A DNA stretch of 62,000 nucleotides from Lingula anatina (Eukaryota; Brachiopoda; Lingulata; Lingulida; Lingulidae), in assembly GCF_001039355.2 (NCBI RefSeq), contig NW_019775946.1, forward strand, positions 27,553 to 89,552. Reading direction: 5' to 3'. The notes under the pieces are model-generated. The model ran no database searches. It was not told the origin of the DNA and worked only from the letters and a program-made list of their open reading frames with translations. Made by a program: the position numbers and the translations under genes. This document shows positions 46,266-60,954 of the stretch, one piece after another. Each line of letters opens with the position of its first letter. The first letter of the stretch is position 1.

Positions 46266-49051
46266 TATTTATTTCACTAAAAATATTGATTCAGGTGTCA
46301 TGGGTGGCTCTTTTTTCCTCAATCTGAATTTTTTTTCAGTTAAATAAAAAAGACGTTTTTGGCACCTAAGCATAGCCTGTCTTTAATATTTATGTACTCA
46401 TTTCCTTTTTTTTTTTTTTTTTTTCGATGATGTTAAATTAAAGATAGCTTTTGGAGATCTTGGTTATTTTCAGTACTGAAAACATCAAGCAAGGATGGTA
46501 CAGTTGAAGTATATGTCTATTGTTCCAAAGTATTTTTCCTTCCATAACATACCTCACCTCCCCCTACCCTCTACCAGGGCGAGTGATAGATTTTTTACAG
46601 ATATTCACAGATATGTCTCTATCTAGGGTAACCTCCCCCCTCCCTCTGCAGGATTTGCAAAGATAAGCTTCACCACCCCATATCATATTTTAAGTAATTT
46701 GCAAATAAAGCTTAAAGTTTTTTTGAGGAAAAAATGATTGATTGCTTGAGGAATTTCTTTATATGTATTTGTGTAAGAAAATGAAATGATGGTTGAACAT
46801 TTCATATGTTTTTAAAATCCATCTTATTCTTGTTTAGTGAACAGTCTTGTTTATTGTCCGATATGGAACTGACCACAAACAGTGACATTAATCCCTAAAT
46901 TTCATATTGTCCATTCACCAGAGAAAGGATTATGGATTGCCCCAAAAATACCTTCCCTTGTTAGGATTGACTTTCATTGTGTGTGCATGTCCAATTTATG
47001 TCTGGTTCTATCAATATTTGGCAAGTTAAGAAAAGGTTACATGGAACTGGTTGCTTTGAAGCTGTAACAAAACAATGCAGCCTTCACAGGGGTACCCCCC
47101 ATTTTCCATTAGACCCAGTGACATTTGTTATTACAAAGGCTTAATTTGTTTAATGCAATATTTAATGGCAAATATAATCAGGCTTGAGGATTAGACTTGT
47201 CCTTTCATACTCAGGTGCCATTTGTTCTTCAGGGGAGAAATAGAAAGTCTGCTGTTCACAGGGCATCTGTAAGTATCCTTTATCTCTTTAACAATATGTT
47301 GTGAATCCCATCTGTTGTCAGCATTCTGCCCTTGGAGAATTTGCTGTGAATTTGCTTCCCTCCCCCTTCCCCTTTCTTCATCTGATTTCCTCTCCTTAAA
47401 TGAAAATTGAAGGTAAGTCTCCGCTGACATGTGAGATATATTACCTGTGTGCAGGGTTGCTTGCTACATGGTCATTTGGTCAGACCGTCTGACCAGATGT
47501 GTCACCCTGAAGGTTAATGAGAAAATGCTGATGGTTATCTGTCTGCAACTCGGGAAGTGGGCTGCCAAGATGAATCGCTTTCCATTACTTGTGGTCTCAA
47601 AATGTGTAGATTTTTATTAATAAGAGGCATCATGTCACCCATGTCACTCTCTTAATTTCCTTCAAAACTTCCCTCTGCACTTGGTAACTGTCATCAGTTG
47701 AGATGGAAATTCTGTCTCAGAACTAAAATCATATGAAAATCTGTGATATCAGCTACATTGTGCTCTGAGAACAATAGCATGGATTGTAAAGCAATTTCAA
47801 ACTCTTTAAATTAATGATCCCTTTAAGTAATAAGTAGATATGAGGTCTGCCTGCTTCCCTTTGATGTGTATAGAGAAAGACAAATTTTGGTTGTAGATGG
47901 CTGAAGGTGACAATTATCAGTCAATTTAATCAGAATAAATAAGTCACCTGGGTTTTGTTGTGGGGACCAAACACATCCAGATGGCCAATGAATGTGGGGT
48001 ATATAGTTATGCCTCATTGTGTAACTGTGTGTACCTGCCTTTGTGCTGAGAGTGTGTAAGATATCACAGGTAGGGGAGACATTTCAGGTATGTCTTTGAT
48101 TCTTTAAATGCTCTGCTTGAGATAGGAAGAGAACTCATAACAGAACACAGTAAAGTCAGGTATTTTGAAAATAATCATGTTTCATTTTTGCATAATTAAC
48201 AGTTGTGGGAGATAAGTGTTGGTTTTAAGAGATAGAATTATTTGCTTTAGATTAACAGGTGTTGTAAGTGTGATATGTAAATGTGTGTATGGTCACCTGG
48301 ACAGATGACGAAGTCCTGAGCTTCATTTGTTGGTTTATTTCAACCCAGGGCACCCATCTCGTTGCTACTACTTGAAAGACTTCCATGAGATATTGATGTG
48401 GTTAGTATGTTGCTGTATTGAGCAACCAGGTGCACTCTCTAACTGACAGTATATCTAGTACTTGGGCTTTATTAATTTGCAAGAAAAAAGCTTGTGGTGC
48501 CTGGTTTTTGTAACATATTTTATTGACAGCATGCCAGTTTTTTGATAGAAGTGGGGCAGATGCTAAAGATGCATCACAACTGGAAGTTGAATTAAACCTT
48601 TTTTTATGCTGAGTGAGATCATGCATGTTCTAGATGGAGCCAGATTTAAAAACACTTAAGTGTAATACTTTTTTTTTTTGTATGACCATAGATATTTTTT
48701 GGCAAGCATTTTGAATTACATGTCCACCATTAGGTACATTTAAATGTTCATTGAACACGTGAAGAAGGTATCGCTGTGTGGGGGAACATTATAGCATAAT
48801 TTTGACATGTGTATGTCTATCAGGACTTGTCATGCATTCATCACTTTGCTTGGCTATATGTGAAACTTGTTTTTCTGATTCACACAGGAAATTTTAGCTT
48901 CATTATGTCAGCTAAACTGATTGGGCATTGAACTGTATATATTTATCGCGCAGAGATGCCTTTACACAGTACTGAGAGCATTTGCCTAATTTATGACATC
49001 AAATTTTTGAGTTCACTAGGTCATCTCTCATTTTTTAATTTTTTTGAATAG

Positions 49052-49097
49052 CATCTTTGCCTGACAGTGGAAGATAATATACGTGACAGATGAATTG
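49052..49097 (+). other. Candidate 46-nt 5' UTR exon of the right-hand gene
   Basis: A T-rich tract ending TTTTTGAATAG precedes it and GAATTG|GTAAGTTTCC follows, a clean acceptor/donor pair on the plus strand enclosing a short non-coding segment. It could be an untranslated exon of the gene starting at 61475. Only splice signals support it. Confidence 0.25.
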
Positions 49098-50440
49098 GTA
49101 AGTTTCCCTTTTTATATACATATTTTATTGTTCTAAATAATCGTAAAACAACTTATTTTAATGTAATGGTAAAGTTTTGTTTTGTCATTAAACTCAATTC
49201 CTGTATCTTAGGATTTTTGAAGTATATTTAAACAACAGTAAACTGCTATGGAGGAACTGGTTTTGTTATTTTTTTATTACCATGTGACAACTGAAAATGG
49301 AAAAATGTCACAGTTAAGCAAAAGCGGCCATATCAGTTTTCTTTTCATTCAGAATTCTTAACGCCATTGTGAATCAGAGAATGAAAAAATGTTCTTTGGT
49401 TATTGATACTGTTTCAAAGTGTAAATTTTTTTTGGTAATTGTGTTTTCTGTGTTCTGTTTTCTATGGTTTCTTTCATTGCCCTGCAAGGAGCTCTAGGTT
49501 ACTTTTATATCAACTCTTTGGCTTAATTAAATTCCATCTAATAGGAGAACGCAACTGAACATTTTTATGCTAGCTCATGGTTGGTTACGTGATACTCTCA
49601 ACTTTATAATACAAGTTAATTTACTCAGTAGTTATAGGGGATCTTTTCTTGGACCAAAATGAAAGAAAAATATCATTATTATCTTAACCCAAAATTTCAT
49701 TGGATTGATTTTATTTTGCACATTAACAAAAAAAAAAGTGTCCATATTCTTAGTACAGTACATAGGTAAGTTCTGTAATACTGCAGGTAAATCAATAAGG
49801 ACTGCATTGATTTTACCATCTTACGTGGCATGTAAGTTAGCTGTCCATACTGTACCATACACGTAATGAAATCACATGTTAAGAAGACACTTATGAGCAT
49901 CTGAATTTGACACAGCTGTATCAAATGAGTCTCAGAACCAGGTAATGAAGTCAACTTTACCTGTGCTACATAAACACAAACTGTGCCAGTCTAGTCAATT
50001 TTGTCTTCATCTCTGAGCGATTTAGTGTGAAAACACTCTATAGGAGATGCAAAGCAGATGTAGTGCCGCCAGAAATTATCTGTAATGTTGCCCTCCCCAG
50101 TCAGATAGGATCATTAGAGAGTGAACCCAGGTACACCTGGAGTCGGTTTCCATCGCCACACAGATGTTTTTTTGAGCATAAACATTTTCCCAGTACGGCT
50201 GACTGGAGAGCTGACCCACTTCAAGGAAAAGTTTACCTGTTCAGCAGTACTAGTGTTAGAGTTGTATGGAGAAGCACATCCCAGAAGATGAGCTGGAATA
50301 TCTTGGCAGCTAGCTAACTGTTCTACACCTCATCTAGGGCAGTTTTCTATATCCAGATACATGAGTGTGTTGGATCTGAATCCTATGATTCATTGAACTA
50401 GGTTTTTTTTCATATCTTGGATCTTTTTGTGTTTATATAC

Positions 50441-50444
50441 AGGT
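50441..50444 (+). other. Juxtaposed splice sites AG|GTAAGA (recursive-splice-like)
   Basis: CTTTTTGTGTTTATATACAG is directly followed by GTAAGAGG. A pyrimidine-rich acceptor fused to a donor is the signature of ratchet-point splicing in long introns. Similar but weaker pairs occur at 56498-56501 (TTGCAG|GTAAGC) and 59874-59877 (CTTCTTCATGCAG|GTACTG). Confidence 0.3.
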
Positions 50445-53400
50445 AAGAGGCATTTTATTTATTTGCTTACTACTGCTCTTACGCTGATTTTACTTTATGT
50501 GAACTTCAAAAGATTGTTAGTTGGGCTAGCAGCCAATAGTTGAAAAAACATCAGTTTGAAGAACTGAAAATCACCAAATGAGTTTGATACAATTTTTGAA
50601 GTCTGCACATTTTATGTCAACAATTTTCTACTGTTAGTGACAAGAAAATCAGAAGGCAATTTTGCTGAGCAAAATGTTGGCCAACCCATTGATATTTTTT
50701 ACCTGTTGTTTCATGAGCCAGTTCTGTAGTAGTGGTTGTTTTCTTGCTTACTGCACCCAGTAACACCTTTACTGAGTTTGACTCTGTGTGAAAATCATAT
50801 GTCATTGAAATATAGGATTTCCTAACTATGATATATATAATTACCTGGTTGCATGCATTGCCCACTTACATGCCTCAGCAGTATATTCAGCAGACATGGA
50901 ACTACATGATCAAATGGAATTCAAAATACTGGTAATTTTCTGGATCAGAAATCACTGGCAGATAAAGGACAACATGCATTTTTATTTTCTTATTCCTGTA
51001 TATTTGTATATAAATTTTTACTATTTTAAAATGACCTCTCATTATTACAAGTAAAATTTGTTCATCTCTTTTTATGGTACCCAAACTGTATTAAATTGCA
51101 TTAAAAACAATAGGTAGGAACTCATTTAAGACGACATAGGTAGACCAGGTAGGCACACTTGTTAATATTCCTGCATAGTTTCTAATTAGCAGTGTTTGTA
51201 TTAATAGGATGATCAAATATTTAGCAGACGTGCCTCTAATGAGCTATCTAATGAGCTGTGACTAGGGTTGCCAGCAGGAGTTGGTCTGTGGTATGAATAC
51301 CCGTGTCTGCAGATAGAGGTGTCCAGTAGCTAGGATCTTTACTGGCTATGGAAATATTTATAATTAAATGTCTTACCATCACCACAGTAGTTCTTCTTGC
51401 AGACAGACTGTCATTGATTGAATTTGACTGTTGCAATCAGAAGGTTCCTGGCAGAAGGTCACCACTCTCTTTCTCTTAATCTTCGCAAGTAGTAAAAAAA
51501 GGAAAATGTCAAATTGTACAATTCTGCACAGAAATGATTTAGCTTTTCATTAACTCAGTGAATCACTTCACGCAAAAACACCTAAATGCAGCAGTTTTTT
51601 TATTTTTTTTCCAATCGAGAAGTCCATTGTTGCCAGGATGGTAGTCTCTTTGGCAAAGTTCCATCATTGCGATTTTTACTGCATGGATCTGTTAACACAT
51701 GCCACTACTCACATGTTACTCTCTACTCACTGTTCACTCACCCCCACATAGCACGGTGCTTATTGTAAATAAAAGTGAAGCCAATTTGTGTGATTGTGGA
51801 TGCATGGCTACTCCTGCATGGAGGGGACTAACGTAACAGTCGCACTGTTGAATGCGGTCTCAGTTTTGGACCTACCCCACCGCACCCTAATTGATTAAAT
51901 CTATTTCTTGGTTTTTCTTCTGCAAATGTTGGTCTATGGGTTAATGGAAGTGGCATTACAATTTACTTCCATTTCAATTAATGGGTCACGGAGTTACCCA
52001 CAGGTCTATAGGGCTCTTCACTGTGACAGGTTAGATTGACCATGACAGTAACAAGTTGAGATAGGGAAAAGTTAGCAGACATGATTGGCATTCTTATAAA
52101 TAGTTGTAATTACTAAAATGAAATGTCTGACAATATTGAGACAGGTCTCACAATGTAAATGCCAGACCTACTCCCAAGAACCTGTCAGCAGTTTTCAGAG
52201 AGAAAGAAATGCTCTAGCTTCTGGGCAGGTCTTATGTTATCAAGTCAGACGGCTACTTCCATTAGGCATTGTAAACCTGTCAACTGCCGTCAGATAGGCT
52301 GAGCACAGAGGCAGTATTGTGAGAAGCTATTTCTCATAAAGTTAAATTGCTGGGAATTTTTTATGTTGGCTTTATGAAAATTTTAAATGATACAAGAAAA
52401 CTTTTATGCAAAATGAAAGAAGTTTGCTTTGTACAAGTATGTAAGTATTGTTGAAGCCAATGATGAAAGCCTTAATCTTTCCTTGTGGAGTTTGATGTTT
52501 ATTTGATTTTTAAATTGTAATTGTATAATTAATGTCATGAATCCAAGCAAGTCTGATGGATACCTGCAGGGTACATGTACATCAGGTGAAATTAACATAA
52601 AAAATTAAAAGTCAACTAAATTTTAATTTTGTCTGTCTTAATTTTGTTTTGACTATAATGTACAACTTGATGCTTGCAGATATCTGTAATTACTCTCTGC
52701 CTGGCAACAACTGAATACTATCATGTGGCTTTCCATCATTTTAGAGATACTAAGTACAGTGCATGCAATATATTTGAGAAGAGAAATGATATGTTTATGC
52801 TTGGGGGTGTTTATTATGCCTGGAGTGTGTATATATTTCTTGAATGATTCTCTGTATTTTTGCCCAAAGAGATGGAGAAGTAATTGCCTAGATCTATTAT
52901 GATGAGGTGACTAGGTAATGTATCCACACAGTACACCTGGCTGGTCCTGTAGTGGTAAGGTTAACACTTAAAGTTCACCTGCCCAATATTCTTTAAACTC
53001 CAGACAGGCACATTAATGACCTGTGCGTCAGTCTGATGTGTATTTAAACTCCATGCAGAAAAAAAAACAGACAAGTCATAGTTGAGTGCACATGATGTGA
53101 GGTTGCATCACTGCTTGGGTGTTGAATTGCATATTATCAGTTCTTGTTGAAAAAAATAAGCATTATTCACCAGCTGATTATCAGCAATCACTTGAACACT
53201 GTCTAGGTAGTCAGATTCCTTTTTTTCTCTTCAGTGTATTCTTTATATACACCTATGTCCTGCAGAGACATAGCCAGACTTCGGCTCACCTGATTCGAAC
53301 ATCTGCTGTGTTTCTGTACACACCCTTGTTGCTTTTGATTGCTGGAACACTTGGAAGGACTCTCAAGTGATCTCCATAATGCTAGGAGTTAGGGCTGTTA

Positions 53401-56400
53401 GGGTGGAGTAAAATTTCTTACCATCTGTTTTTTTCTGTCCAATTTATTCCAGTATATTGGCCCTCATGCTTCAGATCTGCTGTGACGTGAAAAGTCAGTA
53501 TTCAACATGATATTCTTGAAGTTCTGGGAAATGTGTTGCATTCAATGCATGTAATCATGAAACCATTTTTGGGTTTATGAAATCTAGGCACTGTGAATAG
53601 GGTAGTTAAATATTGATTTCAGTTAGGGGCATGACTTTTAATTTTTTTTCTTAAACAGACTTGGTCTGAAAATAAGAAAATTTGATCTGAATTTTGGCGC
53701 CGGTTTTCTTTAAGTATCTTCCTTCAATCAGTTTTTTTTCATTATTGTCTTAACAACGCACCTGCATGTGGTAGAATATAGACAGTCAGTAAAAAGCACA
53801 GGCTTGGTCATATGATCCTGATTAACCTGATAAAATTCATTTTTCCATAATAGATGCGATTTAGATTTCTTGTGACCATCAGACTACACAGTAAGGTCAT
53901 TGTGGTGTTAGGGAATCCAGGGGTCTCAGTCATTGATTTCAAAAACTTTATCTATGGCATACAAATAGTTTGTCATGGACTTTTACAGGTATGTGGATGA
54001 TTATATTCTCTGTTTTCTTCTAAGTATTGCTTTCATCTAAAAAGGTCACAAGGATATCATTAAGATCTTATATTTGATATCTCAATATGTTCATTGTTGA
54101 CTAAAAGGTTGATAAGCTGAGTGCCACCTCATACCAATCCCATTGGAGTCTCTTTAGGCGACCACTATTTAGTATTTTAACTCCCTCTGACCTTTGCCAC
54201 GGGCACACAAGCCCGGGTCCCCTGTGGAAGTCTCTGACCCCGCCCATTTGATCATGATGGAGTTGAAAGTAGCACCCAGAAGAATTGGATTTCAGAGATA
54301 CATTTCAGATGTTGAGTGTTCAGAACTTGTCCACTCTCCTCATATCAATTTTATTGATTACCCTGGTGTTGCATGTCAAGTCTGCTGTAGAGTTTTTGCA
54401 GGGTGGGTATTAATGACCATCCAAAAAATGTCAACAATGCCCCACTAACTTAATTAGTAAATAGATCAGAGGCTAAGTATATTAGTGGTAATTGTGGCCT
54501 GCCTCAAAACAATGCATGGTCATGGGTCATTTAAAGCTAGAAATGTCACTTGTTTGTGCAGAGACAAGCTTTGAAGTGAAGTATCACTATCTATCATTAC
54601 TCCCACTTAGCTTTCAAAAGAATGAAATATTTCAACTGCTATTATAATGAAAATGAATCTTACTCTTTTCACATTGATACAGTATGGGTATTCTTAAATC
54701 TAATGTATTTTTGTTTCCCAAAGTGTCTCTTTAGCTAAACTATTCATGAAAAACATTGCCTTTGAACATGGGACAGAACCTAGTAGGGTGGATAGAGATC
54801 TCAAACCTTGACGACCCAACAAAAACCCTGACACATGCCATTATATCATAGGCACAGACACATCCAGGCCTCTCTTATGTTGAGATTTTTTTATGCACAC
54901 TACACCAGGAACAACTCCCAGTAAATTACTGAAAAATAAAATCAAGACAGTGGATATTTTCCTAAGTGCCCATGGGTCTTAGTACTTGTGATTGATCGTT
55001 CTTTTGTAATTTTCTGATGCTTTTGTACTCTATGTACTCCAGAATGAACTCCTCTCTTTTTCACATTTTCTACTTTTCTACATAAGTCTTGTACCCATTT
55101 TGTTTCTTATCCAGCAACCAATTTGCTTGATTTTCTCTCTAAAACCCACATTATTTCATCCTGACCATCTTGATATTTTTTAAGATTGATGTGAGATTTG
55201 ATTATTCATTTGAAAATCTCATTAGGGGATAATAATTCAATCTTCCAATTTCCATTCCATCAATTTGATGAAATGTCTCCCTGTTGTACAGTTGCACTGC
55301 TGGATACTCCATTTTTATTGGACATTGCCAGCTTTGAGGCTTTAACTTGGCTGTTAACTGAGGGGGAAGTTATAATCAATCAGCTGGTTATATACAGACT
55401 GCATTGTCACCTGTTCAGATTGGTATTGATCTGTGAGAAGAATGATCAAATATATTCAATAAACTAACAGAAGTGTATATCACATAGATGTAGCAATATG
55501 TAGAACTTGGAAGAGCATTTCTTTTCCCATCACAGTGACTAGGATTTTGGCACGTCCAGAGCTTGTGTGAAATTTTTGGACTTTTTTCATTTTTTTCATC
55601 TTTGCCCGTGAGAAAAAGATGCCTAGTCTATTTCTATTTAGGTACAAGCAATTCAATGACCTAATGTGCTGGAAAATTTACAAACCATTAAGCAGTTTGT
55701 TTTGTTTTCTTCTGCTTGTTTTATGCCATGGTCTAAACTCTGGAAAACAGAAGCAAAAAAGTCATTGGGCTGTGCAAAAACAATGCCTCAGAAACAAAGC
55801 AAAGTCACGGGGTCACATGATGTGTAGGAGCAAGTTTGTTTGTCTAGTGTCACATCTTGTAATGTAGCTACTGCGATATAAGTCTCTCTGCCAATTTTAT
55901 AGAAGATTAGTCATTTTCTAATGAGCAGACTGAAGTCTCCAACTTTCTTCAGTCAGATGGACTTTAAATTTTACATTTTGGTTCTTTCTCTAGATAGATA
56001 CTTCTGTTGTCCTGTGACAATTAAAAAGGATATCTTTCATTTATAATTTACGATGCTTTTTATGGTTTTTCTACGAACATTGATCAACAGGTCTGCTTTC
56101 TATAGTACATGACATTATATTCAAATTAGATATGTAGATCACATGCTTTCAGATCTCTGTCAAATCTCCCTGTCTGTCTCACCAATTAAAAGTGGACAAT
56201 ATCTCCCCTGTCCCAGCCTATTTTAATTACTTTACACTTGATGCCCACTTTCTCTAATGACTGATTTCTAGATGATAGAAGGTGCAATCTGAAGTCAGAG
56301 AGTCTGTCTACCTGACTTCCTAACAACCATGCAATTATGTCATGCCTTTAATGTCTTGAAGGAACAGAGCATTACACTCTGGGAGACAACAGAACTGAAG

Positions 56401-57740
56401 GAGGATCTGAGGAATACATAGGTTTACACACCAAGTAACAACCACAGTAGTCTATACACTTTCTATACACATAGCCATTAGTGATGTTTAAAGTTGCAGG
56501 TAAGCTTATTTAATCTAAGTGTCTTGATCCATTTGTAGAGATAAATATGCAGGTTTTGACACATTTGTTAGATAACTGCAGTGGTAAGTCAGTATGCTGG
56601 TTCTGCAAACATTGCCACTGTTTATGGCAACTACTGTGGCAGAAAAAGTATAAAGATTCTTATTTCAGCAAATTAGTAAACTAATTTTGATGGATTAAAG
56701 CCGAAATGAAGATATAGTGCTATTCATCCGTTTTCATAAAAATATGTATTGTAAGAGAGCTGTAAGGATCCCCAAAAGGCTTAATCGTAAACTGCCAAGA
56801 TTGATTGAAGATGACACATTAGAATGATAAATGAATTAACAGTGCTTGAGTGGTTAGAGATAGCGGGTCATGTGTCCAGGAGGCACCTGGAGTCTGCTGC
56901 TTTCTGGGAACATGTTGCAGATCAAGAACCAATACTTCATAGTGTTTCTCATAAGTACGGCCATATCACTTTTATCCTACTAATTGCCACCATTAACTTG
57001 CATGTTAGAGTCCATGTTTCCATGGAAATGATTCATAGAAGCAGATGGATTTACTATAAATAGACTCATCCTCTTTTTTATTCTGAGATAAAGGGCATTG
57101 TAGTGCGTAGAAAAAATAACATAATATTCAATGAAATATGCATGAGCCAGTTTCAATAGCTATATTTAATATGTGGATGTAAGTTTTGTTTTAGTTTTCT
57201 TTGATCAATGAAGTGGGTTAAAATCAAATATGAATAAGGAACTGGTTTCATTTTACTGCTGCCTTTATTACACTGATAACTTGTTCAAATGAGAAGTTTG
57301 TTTATGATGTTATCGATTGAATTTATGGCAACCTAAGGAGAGCACTATGAGGGCTTCTTGCTAATCAGTCATTTGCAGGTTTCCTCATTTTATAGCTTTC
57401 CTCAGTGTTCCAGTTAAACTTATGTGCACGCCCTGATATAATAAGCAGTGGAAAATAATTTCCTTTTTCACAACCCGGATCTTATCTTCTTTTTCAACCA
57501 TGAAATGAAAATGTGGATTTTATTTTTTAATCGTTTTTAGTTTTAATTTATCATTATATAAAGATAGTTGTTATTTAATTCATAATAAAAAATTATCTAT
57601 CTGCTTTATTTACTTATTAATGTTTTTTATTTTTTCGTTATTTTATTTATTTATTTATATATTTATTATTAAATTTCAGTATTTCATTTTAGTGATTCTT
57701 ATACATACATATGTATAGTTCACTTTGCCCATTCTCTGCC

Positions 57741-57802
57741 AACTAGAAGCATAGAGAGGTTCATACATATTTTAATATGTATGAACCTCTATGCTTCTAG
57801 TT
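57741..57802. repeat. Long fold-back (inverted repeat, about 29-bp arms)
   Basis: AACTAGAAGCATAGAGAGGT, TCATACATATT is followed almost at once by the complement, AATATGTATGAACCTCTATG, CTTCTAGTT. The arms differ only by a 2-nt indel. The RNA would form a tight hairpin. It could be a collapsed MITE or a small-RNA precursor. Confidence 0.85.
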
Positions 57803-60800
57803 GCATATAGAATTATATGTATTATATTAAAATGCATTTAAGTTGATAATAGGTGAAAATACATGTCAGCAGTTTAGGGCATAAGTGCATGGCTCACCTA
57901 CCGTGCACTGTCATTTCATTGCTATGGAGGGGTAAATGGCAAAAATAAATTTCATTAAGTACAAGATAGAATATGCGGGGTCTTTCAAGTGTGAAGTGGT
58001 CTTTCTCTTGCCTTTACTGCCAAGTGGCATATGTTTTTTTATGCTATCTTATCACTGCTTAGTTCAAGAACTGGTTATCTTGGCTTGTTTGTCTTTGGGT
58101 GTATACCCAGCAACCAAACACAACTGAACAACAAGATATGTCTTGTATCTTTGAAGTACTCGTACATTAGAAGTAGGATCCAATATGAGGGATCCTAGAT
58201 TTGAACAAAAAAAAAGGAGCTACAGTTTATAATTGTTTACTCTGCTTTTCTAGAATATTATTAAAGACTTTTTTTACTCTCACTTTTGAAGGGAATATCA
58301 CCAGCTGCGAAGTCAATTATAACTAAAATCTTGGGAGGAAAATTACATGCAGGTAATGTGCAAATGCGGCACCGACACAAAGGATGCTCAGCTTTTACTT
58401 AAGCTGGTGGTCTTGTCATGATGGCTTTTTTTTACTTTTTCCCCTTGGTGTACCTGGGGGCTTGTTTTATATCCCACTCCATTAGCAGGGTATCTGCCTA
58501 CCTTCACTGTCATTTTTTAGTACGATGTAATCCATCAAACATCATACGGCAAACAATGCGAACATTGTTAAGTACAGTAACAACACGCTATATAGAGTGT
58601 GGACGTGCACGAGGATGATAGCTCCCCTACTGTTAGATGACAGTCGCATGAATACTGCTGAAAATCTTTGAGCCATTGTTGTGGACATGAAGTGAGCAGG
58701 TGAATTACCTAATGCAAAGGTGGGTGAATTTGGGACCACAGGGATTATCATTTAATTGAAAGATAAGGTGACCCAGTTCTAAGTGAGGTGGATACGTGTT
58801 TTTGTTAACCATTCTGGATACTGGACTTGGGCGTGAAGGTAGACCATCTTTTTTATTCCTAGAATATTTATACTGTACACAGTGACATTTTTAAGTATGT
58901 TTGGATGCCACTGAATTATCTTCCTACATAGTGTTTTGTGTTTTCATTGTAGTAAGGCTGTGATCCATGTATAATGACCCCAATGATAGCGGTGGATGAT
59001 ACAGAACAGTATATTCTGTATTTACCCAGGTGTACAGAGATTCAGCTGTTTAAATCTAGCACATTTGTTTAGAGTCTAGAAATATATGTCCTCATTTTTG
59101 GAGCAATATTTATGAGATGATTTTATGCTCTCGCACACTGTATAGGACAGTTGCCCAGCTTTTTAAGCCCCTTGAAATAAAATAAAATGAAAGAAACCAG
59201 TGTTTACATTTACAAAGGAAACAAATGGTATTCAATATCTCAAGGTCATTAATATTAATAAGATTTACAGGTTTGCAATCCAGTCAGGTGAGGATTATTT
59301 TCACATCTCAATAATTCATGAGATTTCAAGGAATATTAGTAATGAAAGCTTTCTAGTCTGACATCATGGATTACATCAGCACTGACTCCAGCAGCAGCAA
59401 TTAATTCAGAACATCCACATGCATGGTCAGATGAGGTGTAGATTACATTTCGGCTCTTCTACCTGGTCTGTTGCCCTTTCTCTCCATAAATCATCTCTCA
59501 CACACCAGCTCCAGAGGGCTGACCCTCCTAGATGTGACTTGCCTTATCAGTCATCTTCCATGCCATAAATACTACTATCTTGTCATGGAGGGCGTGCTGG
59601 ATTATTCATTGGATGGGATATGTGCACTGTAGTTCACTTGTTTGCTGGGAAAGGGACATGGGCAGTCTGTTTGCATGGTACCGATGATACTGACCAGCAC
59701 TGGACATGGGCCATGCACTGGTAGTTAGGTTGGAACTCTGGTAAAAGGATTATATCTGCACTGTACCTTGGAGAGTTCAGCAAAGTTATGCTTTATATGA
59801 TCAGGGTATTATTTTGTATTTGGTTAATTTTTATATCTGTATATAGGAAATCATTAATTTATCTTCTTCATGCAGGTACTGTATGCTAGCATGGATCATG
59901 AAAAGGGCCTTTCTTGTGGTAGTTGTTGACAAAACACTTGGGGTAGCTATGAAAAGGGTACTTGTTTAGTTTTTTTAACAAATCAGCTCTGTTAAACAGA
60001 TTTCTGAGCTACAGAATGAGAAAAAGGAAAAGATTTTCCTGACATACAATTTACACTGGGGAAATATTACACTATAATCCTTAATATGATACTCGCCGGT
60101 GGCAATCCAACTCAACCTCTGTTGAACTAACAGGCCACACAGTGGGGTCTCGGAGACACAGTAGAGGTAAAGAAGGGGACTCCCTGGTCGGTACATGACC
60201 AGAGAAGATTGAGTGAAGTATAATTAGTTGGTGCACATTGCCCTTCAAACAATTTCAGGCAGGCTGTTTGTGAGAATTTTAAGAAATGTCGTGAGAGAAC
60301 TAAATTTTATGTGTCACTTAGATTTGGTGTTTTTACATGCCTACGCCCCTTGGTTCAGATTGTCATTTTGAATGTGAAAAATGTACTTTTACAGTCAACT
60401 GGAATTTTATGATGATATGTGAATTGTAAAATGAAATAAATTACAAATAAACTGGGATGGGCATCTTACAAAGTGGATTATTACCTTGTATTTTATTTTG
60501 TGGTAGTTTGTCATTAGACTACAGAAACAGCCTTGCCTGCATGTAAACCATCAAGTGAACATGTTTCACTATACCTGTCCATTGGGTGTGTGCACTGATC
60601 AACAGTTGTGGTGAGAGTAAATGATATGTGAAGTCCATTAATATAACCCTTCCCCTATCAGTCACAGGCCACAGTTAAAAACCTTTCCACTTCTTTGAAG
60701 AGTGAATCATATAATGTTCTCTTGTGCATTGTGTTTCTTTCCTATTCTTAATGTGTGATAGCAGATGAAGGAGGTAAGCTGGTACATATCATGTAATGGA

Positions 60801-60954
60801 CCCGCATTCAGTTTATGTGTTGGGATAAGCCTGCAGTAGCAGTGCACTATATACCGAACCTGCCAGCCAATCAGAACACATTACACTCAACCTTTCTCAC
60901 GGCTCACTCAAGATTGTTATACTATACTATTGTTTCTGTTGGTTATTTTTACAG

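Larger units (their letters stand above)
41331..49051. other. Intergenic or 5' intronic DNA without genes
   Basis: No coding exon or RNA gene could be supported. Contents noticed: (AT)n microsatellite at 41761-41826, the CpG-containing segment near 42.9 kb, poly-A/T tracts, a (TTCC)n run near 44095-44111, an inverted repeat CAAGGAATT/AATTCCTTG at 45911-45932, and a tandem duplication at 45968-46265. Confidence 0.5.
49098..60954. other. Probable long 5' intron(s) of the right-hand gene
   Basis: No convincing coding exon on either strand. Mostly AT-rich, with a very AT-rich block at about 57520-57720, a long fold-back at 57741-57802 and several AG|GT splice-like junctions. Possible further untranslated exons cannot be told from background. 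Confidence 0.4.
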
